Source: Candidatus Rhodoferax odensensis (lineage in GTDB: Bacteria; Pseudomonadota; Gammaproteobacteria; Burkholderiales; Burkholderiaceae_C). Taken from it: a stretch of 64,000 bases of DNA. The position numbers were made by a program, and so were the translations under genes. How positions within the stretch are numbered: the stretch's first letter is position 1; each line of letters opens with the position of its first letter. Below the pieces are notes generated by a model that made no database searches, was not told where the DNA came from, and saw only the letters and a list, made by a program, of their open reading frames with translations. This document shows, in pieces, positions 50,313-58,942 of this stretch. Where the stretch lies: assembly GCA_016718405.1 (NCBI GenBank), contig JADKDJ010000003.1:372001-436000 (forward strand), given 5' to 3'.

Positions 50313-51386
50313 GTGAGTATTCAAACCGACGACTTCGTCATTCCGCCCGCCAAACGCGTGGTGTCGGCGGCGCCCGCGTCGCCCGGCGAGGAGGCGATCG
50401 AGCGCGCCTTGCGTCCCAAACTGCTGGACGAGTACATCGGGCAGATGAAGGTGCGTGAGCAACTGGAGATCTTCATAGGTGCTGCGCGCAAGCGCGACGA
50501 GGCGCTGGACCACGTGTTGCTATTTGGGCCACCGGGCCTGGGCAAAACCACACTGTCCCACATCATCGCGCAAGAGCTCGGCGTGAACCTGCGCCAGACC
50601 AGCGGGCCGGTGCTGGAGAAACCCAAAGACCTGGCAGCGTTGTTGACCAACCTGGAGAAGAACGACGTTCTGTTTATCGACGAGATCCATCGGCTATCGC
50701 CCGTGGTGGAAGAAATCCTGTACCCGGCACTAGAGGACTACCAGATTGACATCATGATCGGCGAGGGCCCGGCGGCGCGCTCGATCAAGCTCGACCTGCA
50801 GCCCTTCACGCTGGTGGGGGCCACCACACGCGCCGGCATGCTGACCAACCCGCTGCGCGATCGTTTTGGCATTGTCGCCAGGCTTGAGTTCTATACGCCC
50901 GACGAGCTGGCGCGCATCGTGCGACGCAGCGCGGGCTTGCTCAAAGTCCCTACCGACGAGTCTGGTGGTTTCGAGATTGCCCGCCGTTCGCGCGGCACAC
51001 CGCGCATCGCCAACCGCCTGCTGCGCCGCGTGCGCGACTTCGCCGACGTCAAGGGCGTGGGCGAGATCACCCTGGACATTGCCAACCGTGCGCTGGCCAT
51101 GCTCGATGTGGACCCGCAGGGCTTTGATGTGATGGACCGCAAGTTACTCGAAGCAGTGATTCACCGCTTTGATGGTGGCCCGGTTGGCCTGGACAACATC
51201 GCTGCCAGCATTGGCGAGGAGCGCGAAACCATCGAGGATGTGATTGAGCCCTACCTGATTCAGCAGGGCTTCCTGCAGCGCACACCACGCGGGCGCATCG
51301 CCACGCTGGCGGCCTACCGGCACCTGGGAGTGGCTGCGCCAAGCAACCGTGGTGATGGCGCCGGCACCGATCTGTTTGGCGCTTGA
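50313..51386 (+). CDS. ruvB: Holliday junction branch-migration ATPase RuvB
   Basis: 357 residues, AAA+ motor. Walker A 'LLFGPPGLGKTTLSH', Walker B 'VLFIDEIHRLSP', sensor 1 'VGATTRAGMLTNPLRDRFG' and arginine finger region, then the winged helix ('IGEERETIEDVIEPYLIQQG', 'GFLQRTPRGRIAT'). GTG 50313 starts the usual SIQTDDFV. It is separated from ruvA by the opposite-strand carbonic anhydrase gene, so each ruv gene needs its own promoter here. It converges on the universal stress protein gene with 5 bases between stops. Confidence 0.97.
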   Translation: MSIQTDDFVIPPAKRVVSAAPASPGEEAIERALRPKLLDEYIGQMKVREQLEIFIGAARKRDEALDHVLLFGPPGLGKTTLSHIIAQELGVNLRQTSGPVLEKPKDLAALLTNLEKNDVLFIDEIHRLSPVVEEILYPALEDYQIDIMIGEGPAARSIKLDLQPFTLVGATTRAGMLTNPLRDRFGIVARLEFYTPDELARIVRRSAGLLKVPTDESGGFEIARRSRGTPRIANRLLRRVRDFADVKGVGEITLDIANRALAMLDVDPQGFDVMDRKLLEAVIHRFDGGPVGLDNIAASIGEERETIEDVIEPYLIQQGFLQRTPRGRIATLAAYRHLGVAAPSNRGDGAGTDLFGA

Positions 51387-51391
51387 GTGCC

Positions 51392-51814
51392 TTACGCGGT
51401 CTTGGTGACCATGACCGAACACTTCAGTTTGCGCGCAACGTCATAGGTAGTGCTGCCAAACAGGGCTTTCCTCAGGCCCCCGGTTCCATGTGAACCCATG
51501 ATGACCAGGTCGGTGCCTTCCCGACTGGCCGCATCGAGGATGCAGTCCACTGGTTTGCCTGCTTCGACTTGGGTACTGACTTCCTTCCAGGCGCCACTTT
51601 GTGTCTTGCCCAAACTGGCAAGCCGATGGCGGCAATTCTCGATGTCCGTTTGCCGCAGCTCGGTCTGTGGCTCCACCAGTGCCAAGCCGGATTCGATGAC
51701 GTGCAGCAAGGTCAGCGAGTTGTCGCTACCCGAAAAGCGCTCTTGCGACAGCTTGACGGCCTCCAGCGAAGCCTGCGAGAAATCTATGGGAACCAAAACG
51801 CGAGCAAATTTCAT
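51392..51814 (-). CDS. universal stress protein (UspA family)
   Basis: 140 residues. The beta1 start 'FARVLVPIDFSQASLEAV', helix/strand 'SLTLLHVIESG' and the ATP-binding signature G-2X-G-9X-G-S/T seen in 'IMGSHGTGGLRKALFGSTTYDV' (quoted in part) indicate the ATP-binding branch. ATG 51814 begins MKFARVLV, and the open frame upstream is not protein-like. The next 230 bases toward the phosphatase gene hold no recognisable gene and presumably its promoter. Confidence 0.9.
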   Translation of the reverse strand: MKFARVLVPIDFSQASLEAVKLSQERFSGSDNSLTLLHVIESGLALVEPQTELRQTDIENCRHRLASLGKTQSGAWKEVSTQVEAGKPVDCILDAASREGTDLVIMGSHGTGGLRKALFGSTTYDVARKLKCSVMVTKTA

Positions 51815-52046
51815 GTCGTCCTCGTGCCCCTGCGGGCTTGTTGTTGGTGTTGGCCATACCGAACGCTCGACCGTTCGAAACGTGGTGCAAGAGAATACAT
51901 CGCATGGGGCCGGTCTGTCATGCAAAAGGCTCATCAACCCATACTTGAGCCGATCCGGTCGCACGACCAGCGTCGATGCGGCGGCGACGGGTAGGACTCG
52001 CGCTGGGCTTGATGGATGGTCGGCTGTGTTCGGAGCCGACAGATGC

Positions 52047-52691
52047 TCAGGCCGTTGTTTCGTCCAGCACTGCGTCGTCGTCCAGATGCGAGGTGTCCGA
52101 CCAGCCAACGATCGAGAAACCTTCGCTGGACCACAGCACGCGGTTGGCAGCGGCGTTGCCCAGGTTCCAGGTGCGCGGGGCTTGCAGGTCAACGCCGGCG
52201 GCGGCGCGGTAGAGCATGTCCATCACGCCGCCGTGGGCCACCAGCACGATTTGCTCGTTCAGGTGTTGCGTGGCGATCGCCCGGGCTGTGCTGAGCACAC
52301 GTTCGCGCAGGGCCAGCAGCGACTCGCCCTGGGGCGGCGCCCAATGGGGGTCGCGTTGGCGCCAGCGCCGGGCGTCCTCGGGGTGCTGTGTTTCGATGTC
52401 AGCATAGGTTAGCCCTTCAAAGGCGCCAAAGCTGCGCTCGCGCAATCCCGCGGTGGTGTGCAAGGGTGCCTGCGTGGCCTGGGCCACGGCGTGCGCGGTG
52501 TCAAAGGCGCGCTGCAAGTCACTGCTGTAAATGGCTGTGATGGGTTCGCGCACCGCCAATGCTTGCGCTAACCGCTGCGCTTGCCAACGGCCTTTGTCAT
52601 TGAGGCCAATGTCCACATGCCCCTGTAGTCGGGTGGCCAGATTCCAGTCGGTTTCGCCGTGGCGCACGGCAATGATTCGGGTAACTTGCAT
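52047..52691 (-). CDS. histidine phosphatase superfamily protein (phosphoglycerate-mutase-like)
   Basis: 214 residues. Catalytic motif 'IAVRHGETDWNLATRLQGH' (phospho-His), second histidine in 'VLVAHGGVMDMLYR', and the family 'LRERSFGAFEGLTY' loop with acid/base Glu. These belong to the cofactor-dependent mutase/phosphatase clan. A CobC- or GpmB-like phosphatase is more likely than a glycolytic mutase because of the short length. Specific substrate unknown. Its ATG at 52691 is 60 bases from the lipoprotein stop upstream. Confidence 0.88.
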   Translation of the reverse strand: MQVTRIIAVRHGETDWNLATRLQGHVDIGLNDKGRWQAQRLAQALAVREPITAIYSSDLQRAFDTAHAVAQATQAPLHTTAGLRERSFGAFEGLTYADIETQHPEDARRWRQRDPHWAPPQGESLLALRERVLSTARAIATQHLNEQIVLVAHGGVMDMLYRAAAGVDLQAPRTWNLGNAAANRVLWSSEGFSIVGWSDTSHLDDDAVLDETTA

Positions 52692-52750
52692 ATCGAGTCA
52701 GTTGGGGTCCGGGCACGATTGCTGCGCAAAGTGGTCTGACCCGCAAGGTT

Positions 52751-53347
52751 TCAACGCGCGATCTCCACGTTGACCTTGCGCGGGCCCGGCGGTGGGTTGG
52801 GAAAACCGTTCAGGGCGGCTTGCAACATGGCGGGCACGATGGCCACGTCATCCGACCAGCGCCCCTCATGTTGGGCCCGGCTCTCGTAGACGATCTGGTT
52901 GTCCGGCAGGCTGCGCATCACCACGGCGACCTCACGGCGGTAGGCCGGGACGTCGGTGTGTATCGCCACCGTGCCGACACGTCCGAACCGACCCCAGCCG
53001 TAGCCAATGAAATGATGCCGTGACACACCAAACCAGGGCGACTCCCAGACTTCCACAGTGTCCTGCTGGACCCGCACCTCGATCTGCACGCTGTACTGAG
53101 CGGCTTGATCGTCTCGGCTGAGGCCAAACAGGGACAGGACTGGAGTGGCTATGCTCTCAAGCTGGGCTTGCTGCTCGGGCTTGGCTTGCTGGGAGGGTAG
53201 TCGCTCAAACCGGTACTTGGCGGGCACCTTGATCGCTTGCGCGCTCGCGGGGGCGAAGCTCGCGACGTCGCTGTCGATCAGTCGCATGGATGAGCAGCCC
53301 GTTTGCAGCAACGCGGCGACGCAGATAACACAGCTGGCGAGTTTCAT
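52751..53347 (-). CDS. DUF4136-type lipoprotein
   Basis: 198 residues. A signal peptide ends in a lipobox: 'ICVAALLQTGCSSM' with the lipidated Cys at residue 18. The rest resembles DUF4136 domains ('ATPVLSLFGLSRDDQAAQYSVQIEVRVQQDTV' in pieces, 'MRSLPDNQIVYESRAQ', 'MLQAALNGFPNPPPG'). It should sit in the outer membrane facing the periplasm. No function is established for the family. It lies 23 bases downstream of ttcA in the same direction. Confidence 0.78.
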   Translation of the reverse strand: MKLASCVICVAALLQTGCSSMRLIDSDVASFAPASAQAIKVPAKYRFERLPSQQAKPEQQAQLESIATPVLSLFGLSRDDQAAQYSVQIEVRVQQDTVEVWESPWFGVSRHHFIGYGWGRFGRVGTVAIHTDVPAYRREVAVVMRSLPDNQIVYESRAQHEGRWSDDVAIVPAMLQAALNGFPNPPPGPRKVNVEIAR

Positions 53348-53370
53348 GACACCTCCTGGGGATCTGTCAA

Positions 53371-54306
53371 TCAGGCTTCGAGACTGACGTTTTGCAGTCC
53401 AGGTAACTTTGCCACAGGGAACTCTTCCTCGTCAAACACCTTGTCGCCATCCTCACTGGCAACACCGGTAATTTGAATGTCGGCAAAGTTGTGACGGTTA
53501 CGGTCCATCAAGTGTGATGGCACCACGTTCTGCAGTGCCGTGAACATGCTCTCTATGCGCCCTGGGAACTTCTTTTCCCAGTCGCGCAGCATGTTGCCGA
53601 TCTGCTTGCGCTGCAGGTTCTCCTGGCTGCCGCACAGCGAGCAGGGGATGATGGGGAACTGGCGGTGCTCGGCCCAGCGGATCAGGTCTTTCTCGGCCAC
53701 ATAGGCCAGCGGGCGGATCACGATGTGGCCGCCGTCGTCGCTGACCAGCTTGGGCGGCATGCCCTTGAGCTTGCCGCCGAAGAACATGTTCAGGAAGAAG
53801 GTCTGCAGCATGTCGTCGCGGTGGTGGCCCAGCGCGATCTTGGTGATCTTCAACTCATCGGCCACACGGTACAGAATGCCGCGGCGCAGCCGGCTGCACA
53901 GGCTGCACATGGTCTTGCCCTCGGGCACCACTTTCTTGACGATGCTGTAGGTGTCCTGGTTCTCGATGTGGAACGGCACGCCCAGGCTTTTGAGGTACTC
54001 GGGCAGCACATGCTCCGGAAAGCCGGGCTGCTTCTGGTCCAGGTTGACCACCACCAGCTCAAAATTGATCGGCGCGCGCTGCTGCAGCTTGAGCAGGATG
54101 TCGAGTAGGGCGTGGCTGTCCTTGCCGCCCGACAGGCAGACCATCACGCGGTCGCCTTCCTCGATCATGTTGAAGTCCATGATGGCCGAGCCGACCTGCC
54201 GGCACAGGCGTTTTTCGAGCTTGTGCGTCTCGCGCTCGATCTTGAGCGTCTTCTCGCGTCCGGTTTCGGGGGTGTCGACTTCCTGGTCTATCCAGATGGC
54301 ATTCAT
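53371..54306 (-). CDS. ttcA: tRNA 2-thiocytidine(32) synthetase TtcA
   Basis: 311 residues. PP-loop 'VCLSGGKDSHALLDIL' activates the base with ATP. Two Cys pairs ('MCSLCSRLRRG' and 'PCSLCGSQENL') bind the [4Fe-4S] cluster, and 'ALGHHRDDMLQTFFLNMF' is a family signature. It inserts sulfur at C32 of certain tRNAs. ATG 54306 gives the common start MNAIWIDQE. It follows folB by 40 bases. Confidence 0.95.
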   Translation of the reverse strand: MNAIWIDQEVDTPETGREKTLKIERETHKLEKRLCRQVGSAIMDFNMIEEGDRVMVCLSGGKDSHALLDILLKLQQRAPINFELVVVNLDQKQPGFPEHVLPEYLKSLGVPFHIENQDTYSIVKKVVPEGKTMCSLCSRLRRGILYRVADELKITKIALGHHRDDMLQTFFLNMFFGGKLKGMPPKLVSDDGGHIVIRPLAYVAEKDLIRWAEHRQFPIIPCSLCGSQENLQRKQIGNMLRDWEKKFPGRIESMFTALQNVVPSHLMDRNRHNFADIQITGVASEDGDKVFDEEEFPVAKLPGLQNVSLEA

Positions 54307-54346
54307 GTGTGTTTCCTTTGACCCGTCTTTCGTGTTCGGGTCAGGA

Positions 54347-54718
54347 TTACCACTGCCCGGTCTCGATGCGAATGGCAACTTCGCAATCGTCAAAAATTTC
54401 CAGCTTGGCAATTTTCACCCGCACGCCCAGCACACCTGGCAGTTGCATCAGGCGGTTGGCCAGTTTGCCGATCAGGGTTTCGAGCAGGTTGACGTGTTCG
54501 GCGGTGCACTCTTCGATGATGATGCGGCGCACCTTGCGGTAGTCCAACACCTTATGGATGTCGTCGTCGTGCGGCAGCAGCGGTTGTGGCCCCAGGCTCA
54601 ACTCGGCGTCGACCTGAATCGGCTGCGGCGCGGTCTTCTCGGACTCCAGGATGCCCAGGTTCGCGTCGAAGCGCAAACCCGTGAGCGTGAGGATTTGGGT
54701 GCCGTTTTCGGGTGACAT
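54347..54718 (-). CDS. folB: dihydroneopterin aldolase
   Basis: 123 residues with the T-fold features of FolB: 'LTLTGLRFDANLGILESEK', the hydrophobic 'DDIHKVLDYRKVRRIII', and 'HVNLLETLIGKLANRLM' with the catalytic Glu region, ending 'VRVKIAKLEIF'. It catalyses dihydroneopterin cleavage in folate synthesis. The upstream SDR gene (13 bases away) looks like a pteridine reductase, so the pair is a small pterin operon. Confidence 0.9.
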   Translation of the reverse strand: MSPENGTQILTLTGLRFDANLGILESEKTAPQPIQVDAELSLGPQPLLPHDDDIHKVLDYRKVRRIIIEECTAEHVNLLETLIGKLANRLMQLPGVLGVRVKIAKLEIFDDCEVAIRIETGQW

Positions 54719-54731
54719 GGTGGGGTGATGC

Positions 54732-55511
54732 CTACAAAAGCGAAAAGTCGCGCTCGAACTTCATCAGGTGCTGGCCACCATCGACCAGCAGCGTGGTGCC
54801 GGTGATGGAACTGTTCTCCAAAGCGAACCGGACTGTTGCCGCAACATCTTCAGCCGTCGATGATCGCCCCAGCGGCGAGAGCTGGTGCAGCGCTTCAAAC
54901 TTCTCCGGCGTCAGCATGTGGCTGGTCAGCGTCAGGCCCGGCGCCACGCCCACCACGCGCAATTGCGGCGCCAGCGCCAGCGCCAGCATGGTGTTGGCTG
55001 CTTCCAGCGCGGCCTTGGACAGGGTGTAGCTGAAGAAGTCCGGATTCTGGTTCCACAGCTTCTGGTCCAGCAGGTTCACCACCACGCCGCTGGCAGGCGC
55101 CTCGCCCGCGACGGCCACGCGGTGCTGGTGCAGCGCCTGCGCCAGCACAATGGCGGCACCCGTGTTGCAGCGTAAGTGCTTGGTCAAGGACTCGAAGCCA
55201 AAACTGGCAGCCGAGTCGTGTTCGAACAGGGCCGCGTTGTTGACCACCGCGTCCACCTGGCCAAAGCGCGCGATCACGCGTGGCAGCAGACCACGCACCG
55301 CGCGTTCGTCACTCAGATCTGCGTCGAACAGGGCGCTATCGCCCGACAGTGTTGCACAATCAGCTACAGTTTGTATAGCATCATCGCGTGAATCCCGGTA
55401 GTGAACCGCCACTTGCCAGCCGGACTGTGCCAGCGCCAGCGCAATCTCGCGGCCCAGGCGCTTGGCAGCACCGGTGACGAGAACGGTGCGAGGGGCGGCG
55501 GAGCGGGGCAT
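54732..55511 (-). CDS. folM: short-chain dehydrogenase/reductase, pteridine-reductase-like (FolM-type)
   Basis: 259 residues. The nucleotide loop 'VLVTGAAKRLGREIALAL' carries the Lys-Arg typical of NADPH-dependent pteridine reductases (TGxxKR), with 'VNNAALFEHD' and the catalytic Y-x-x-x-K in 'FFSYTLSKAALEAAN', plus 'LVDGGQHL' at the end. Adjacency to folB supports reduction of dihydropterins (dihydromonapterin or dihydrofolate). The symbol is provisional. ATG 55511 is chosen, and the divergent methyltransferase starts 17 bases away. Confidence 0.78.
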   Translation of the reverse strand: MPRSAAPRTVLVTGAAKRLGREIALALAQSGWQVAVHYRDSRDDAIQTVADCATLSGDSALFDADLSDERAVRGLLPRVIARFGQVDAVVNNAALFEHDSAASFGFESLTKHLRCNTGAAIVLAQALHQHRVAVAGEAPASGVVVNLLDQKLWNQNPDFFSYTLSKAALEAANTMLALALAPQLRVVGVAPGLTLTSHMLTPEKFEALHQLSPLGRSSTAEDVAATVRFALENSSITGTTLLVDGGQHLMKFERDFSLL

Positions 55512-55528
55512 TCGGGGACAATTCGAGG

Positions 55529-56662
55529 GTGGCGACAACACCCTACAGTTTAACGGCCCCCCTGCACAGCGCGATCGCCAAGGCGATTGCCGCCGATGGC
55601 GGCTGGATCGGTTTTGACCGCTACATGGCGTTGGCGCTGTACACGCCCGGCCTGGGCTACTACGCCAACGATGGGCTTATCTTCAGCCAGATGCCGACGT
55701 CCGGTCAGGATGGCGTGCACGCCGTGGGTGGCGACTTCGTCACCGCCCCCGAGATGAGTCCGCTGTTTGGTGCGACCCTGGCCCGTCAGATCGCGCAAGC
55801 GCTGCAGGTGACGCAGACCGACGAGATTTGGGAGTTTGGCGCCGGCTCGGGGGCGCTGGCGCTGCAAGTGCTCGATGCGCTACGGGCGCAAGAGGTGCCG
55901 CTGCGGCGCTATTCGATCATGGACCTGTCGGGCACATTGCGCGCACGCCAGCAGTTCACGCTGGCCAAATACGGCGACCTGGTGCAGTGGGTGGGTGAAT
56001 TGCCCGCCACGATGCAGGGCGTGGTGGTGGGCAATGAAGTGCTCGATGCGATGCCGGTCAAGCTGCTGGCTCGCCTGGCTGGGCATTGGCATGAGCGCGG
56101 CGTGGCAATCGCTTCGGACCAGGCGGGCTTCGTGTGGCAAGACCGGCCCACCGATCGGCGGCCTGCCCTGGAAATCGCAGGCGGGCACGACTATCTGACC
56201 GAAGTCCATCCCCAGGCCGAGGCCTTTGTGCGCACGCTGGCCGACAAACTGGCGGCCGGTGCCGTGTTCCTGATCGACTACGGCTTTCCCGAGGCCGAGT
56301 ACTACCACCCGCAGCGCCACATGGGCACGGTGATGTGCCACCGCGCGCACCGCGCCGACCCCGATCCGCTGGCCGAGCCGGGCCTGAAGGACATCACCGC
56401 CCACGTCAATTTCACCAGCATCGCCCTGGCCGCGCAGGGCGCGGGGTTGAACGTGCTGGGCTACTGCACCCAGGCACGCTTTCTGATGAATTGCGGCCTG
56501 GTTGATCTGCTCGGGGCGGCCAGTCTGCCCGAGCGTGCCAACGCGCAGCGGCTGATCATGGAGCATGAAATGGGCGAGTTGTTCAAGGTGATTGGTCTGT
56601 GCAAGGGCGCGCCCTGGGACGCTCTCGGTTTTGTCGCGGGTGACCGCACCCATACGCTCTGA
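55529..56662 (+). CDS. MidA/NDUFAF7-family SAM-dependent methyltransferase (DUF185)
   Basis: 377 residues. N-terminal 'GWIGFDRYMALALYTPGLGYYAN' and 'GDFVTAPEMSPLFG' are the family hallmarks. The SAM loop is 'IWEFGAGSGALALQVLDAL', followed by 'VVGNEVLDAMPVKLL' and 'LIDYGFPEAEYYHPQR'. The mitochondrial homologue methylates an arginine of complex I subunit NDUFS2, but bacterial targets are not settled. It starts with GTG 55529, head-to-head with the SDR gene. Confidence 0.9.
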   Translation: MATTPYSLTAPLHSAIAKAIAADGGWIGFDRYMALALYTPGLGYYANDGLIFSQMPTSGQDGVHAVGGDFVTAPEMSPLFGATLARQIAQALQVTQTDEIWEFGAGSGALALQVLDALRAQEVPLRRYSIMDLSGTLRARQQFTLAKYGDLVQWVGELPATMQGVVVGNEVLDAMPVKLLARLAGHWHERGVAIASDQAGFVWQDRPTDRRPALEIAGGHDYLTEVHPQAEAFVRTLADKLAAGAVFLIDYGFPEAEYYHPQRHMGTVMCHRAHRADPDPLAEPGLKDITAHVNFTSIALAAQGAGLNVLGYCTQARFLMNCGLVDLLGAASLPERANAQRLIMEHEMGELFKVIGLCKGAPWDALGFVAGDRTHTL

Positions 56663-56665
56663 CCG

Positions 56666-56860
56666 ATGTTGCGCTGGCTGCTCGTTACCTTCTTGGCGCT
56701 GTTGCTGATCAATTGGTTGCTGCCATTCCTGGCGCGTTTTGGCGTGGGACGCCTGCCGGGGGATTTTCGTTTCAAGCTGGCCGGGCGAGAGTGCTTCGTC
56801 CCGCTGGCCTCCACCGTGTTGCTGACGCTGGTGGCCAGCTTGATCGCCAGAGCGCTGTAA
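56666..56860 (+). CDS. DUF2905-family small membrane protein
   Basis: 64 residues, two hydrophobic helices ('WLLVTFLALLLINWLLPFL' and 'STVLLTLVASLIARAL') separated by 'GVGRLPGDFRFKLAGRECFVPL', which matches the DUF2905 pattern G-x-LPGD-x-x. Function unknown. It starts three bases after the methyltransferase stop, so it is translated from the same message. Confidence 0.8.
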   Translation: MLRWLLVTFLALLLINWLLPFLARFGVGRLPGDFRFKLAGRECFVPLASTVLLTLVASLIARAL

Positions 56861-56880
56861 CGCCCACCATGCCAATGTCG

Positions 56881-57678
56881 CTAGGGGAACTCGGTAATCG
56901 GTTTCCCGGGCGCTTTCCAACCAGGCTGGCCCGCTGCCATGAGCGCGTCAAACGACTTGTCCTTCTTCATCGACTCCAGCGCATCGGCCCAGGCTTGCAC
57001 GGTGCTTGCCGGGGTCAGCCGTGAGAACGCCAGCCAGGTTTGCACCCTGGCAAAAGGCAGGGCTTCGCGAACGCTGTCGCGCGTAAAACCCTGGCTGGTC
57101 ATCAGCCCGTCTATGGAAGTGGTGGACGCCGCGAAGGCGTCAACCCGGCCCAGCATCAGCTTCTTCACATTGGAGGCGTTGTCCACCGTCCGGTCCAGAT
57201 TGGTGAAGCCAGCTTGCGTCAGCATCTGGTCACGCGCGTCGTCGCGGTACACGCCGATCGACTGCAGACGCTTGGCGTCCTCGAGATCCTTCAGAACGAG
57301 CGTCGAGTCGGCTCGGACATACAGGGCGTAGATCGCTTCTGTGAACGGGCCAATCCATTGGAACTGTGCGTTGCGCGACGCGGTGCGGGCCATGATGAAC
57401 AGCGCGGTATTGGCCTGGGTCTCCACCAAACGATAGCCGCGCGCCCATGGCACCAGTTCGATCGGATCGGTGTTTCCAACGCGGCGTTGTATTTCCCGTA
57501 CCACCTCTACCGCCGGACCACCCAGCTCGCCGCTGGGCAGCCGGATTTGCGTTGGTGGGTTGATTTCCGTCAGCAACGTGAAGCGCTGAGCCCAGGCGTC
57601 GCAGTGGCATGCCAAAACCACGAACGACGCCAGCACCAGGCGGCAAAGGGAGTGGGCGGGGCGCAGCATAGGCTTCAT
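56881..57678 (-). CDS. periplasmic solute-binding protein (SBP_bac_3-like)
   Basis: About 265 residues. The signal peptide 'LCRLVLASFVVLACHCDAWAQ' is followed by 'LLTEINPPTQIRLPSGELGGPAVEVV', then 'IELVPWARGYRLVETQANTALF', 'IGVYRDDARDQMLTQAGF' and 'LMLGRVDAFAAS', the order of amino-acid-type extracellular binding proteins of the kind found alone in betaproteobacteria. No permease or ATPase gene is adjacent, so it may be an orphan receptor. Starts at 57708, 57678 or 57669 are all possible. The middle one is used. Confidence 0.75.
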   Translation of the reverse strand: MKPMLRPAHSLCRLVLASFVVLACHCDAWAQRFTLLTEINPPTQIRLPSGELGGPAVEVVREIQRRVGNTDPIELVPWARGYRLVETQANTALFIMARTASRNAQFQWIGPFTEAIYALYVRADSTLVLKDLEDAKRLQSIGVYRDDARDQMLTQAGFTNLDRTVDNASNVKKLMLGRVDAFAASTTSIDGLMTSQGFTRDSVREALPFARVQTWLAFSRLTPASTVQAWADALESMKKDKSFDALMAAGQPGWKAPGKPITEFP

Positions 57679-57789
57679 GGGGCGTGACTGAACAGCATTG
57701 TGCGTCATGCATTGATGACGCGTAAAGCCCACGCTTGACTCTGGAGCCGCTTCAGGGTTTCCAATGGGCTTTTCTTCTCGAGCGACGCC

Positions 57790-58434
57790 ATGGCCGAACA
57801 CTGCTGCGAACACAATTCTCCCCCAGTCACTCAGATTCGAAACCTGTCGCGCTACCGGCGCATCCTGTGGATTGCCCTGGTGCTCAACGCGGCCATGTTC
57901 GCCGTCGAACTGATCAGCGGCTACCGCTCGGGCTCGCTGTCGCTGCAGGCTGATGCGATTGACTTCGCGGGCGACGCCATGAACTACGGCGTCTCGCTGG
58001 CCGTACTGTCTGCGGCACTGAGCTGGCGCGCCCGCGCGGCCCAGCTCAAGGCATTGAGCATGATGGCCTTTGGCTTGTTCGTTCTGGGGCGGGCAATCTG
58101 GGCTTCACTGGGCGGTGGCACGCCTGACGCGGCAACCATGGGTGTGGTGGGCGCGCTGGCGCTGACCACCAACGTTGCGGTGGCCTGGATGCTGTACGCC
58201 TTTCGCGAGGGCGATGCCAACATGCGCAGCGTCTGGCTGTGCTCGCGCAACGACGCCATCGGCAACATCGCCGTGATGGGCGCGGCGCTGGGCGTGCTGG
58301 GCACCGGCACCGCCTGGCCCGATCTGGCCGTGGCCGCCGTCATGTCATCGCTGGCGCTATGGGGCGGCTGGCAGGTGTTGCGCCAAACACGCGGTGAGTT
58401 GCTCGCCGACGCGGCTGCCAGGTCTGCCCACTGA
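57790..58434 (+). CDS. cation transporter, short CDF-like membrane protein
   Basis: 214 residues with five or six helices. Start MAEHCCEHNSPP carries a Cys/His cluster that may bind metal. The helix-II motif 'GYRSGSLSLQADAIDFAGDAMNYG' (Asp residues of the CDF site; quoted in part) and helix-V 'RNDAIGNIAVMGAALGV' are CDF-like, but there is no C-terminal cytoplasmic domain. This is the shorter branch of the family often annotated only as cation transporter. It is divergent from the binding-protein gene and unrelated in position to the CDF gene at 45.5 kb. Confidence 0.82.
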   Translation: MAEHCCEHNSPPVTQIRNLSRYRRILWIALVLNAAMFAVELISGYRSGSLSLQADAIDFAGDAMNYGVSLAVLSAALSWRARAAQLKALSMMAFGLFVLGRAIWASLGGGTPDAATMGVVGALALTTNVAVAWMLYAFREGDANMRSVWLCSRNDAIGNIAVMGAALGVLGTGTAWPDLAVAAVMSSLALWGGWQVLRQTRGELLADAAARSAH

Positions 58435-58573
58435 GGGCACGAGGACGCGCAATGCCACTCAACACCGTTTGCCAGCACCTCCAGTGGCTTGGGCTCGGCC
58501 GGTAACGCACTCGTAACAGCAGGCCTTCTTTGAGGGTTAGCATGGCGCTCTCAACTGTTTCACCCTGCCCACC

Positions 58574-58942
58574 ATGGAGCCATCCACAGCCGTCGCACTG
58601 CCCGACCGAACCACTCGACCCTGGGGCTGGTTCGAGACCTTGTCCGAGGTGCCTGGTCACAAGGTCAAGCGTATTCGGGTCTTGCCCGGCCAGCAAATCA
58701 GCCTGCAGCGACACCACCAGCGCGCCGAACACTGGGTGGTGGTGCGCGGACAGGCGCATATCTCGATCGGCGCGCGAGCCCTGGACCTGGGCGTGGGGCA
58801 GCACGTCGACATCGCCATTGGTGAGGTGCATCGCCTGGCAAACCGGTCCCAAGACCCGGTCGACATCGTCGAAGTCCAGTTTGGTCACTACCTTGGCGAG
58901 GACGACATAGAAAGGCTCGGCGATGACTATGGACGTACTTGA
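58574..58942 (+). CDS. cupin protein, mannose-6-phosphate isomerase type II-like
   Basis: 122 residues forming one cupin barrel. 'TRPWGWFETL', 'VKRIRVLPGQQISLQRHHQRAEHWVVVRG' (metal ligands His-x-x... Glu-His; quoted in part) and 'VDIVEVQFGHYLGEDDIERLGDDYGR' match the C-terminal isomerase half of bifunctional ManC/AlgA-like enzymes. Whether it isomerises a sugar phosphate is unproven. It overlaps the ROK kinase start by 20 bases, indicating a coupled pair. Confidence 0.8.
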   Translation: MEPSTAVALPDRTTRPWGWFETLSEVPGHKVKRIRVLPGQQISLQRHHQRAEHWVVVRGQAHISIGARALDLGVGQHVDIAIGEVHRLANRSQDPVDIVEVQFGHYLGEDDIERLGDDYGRT

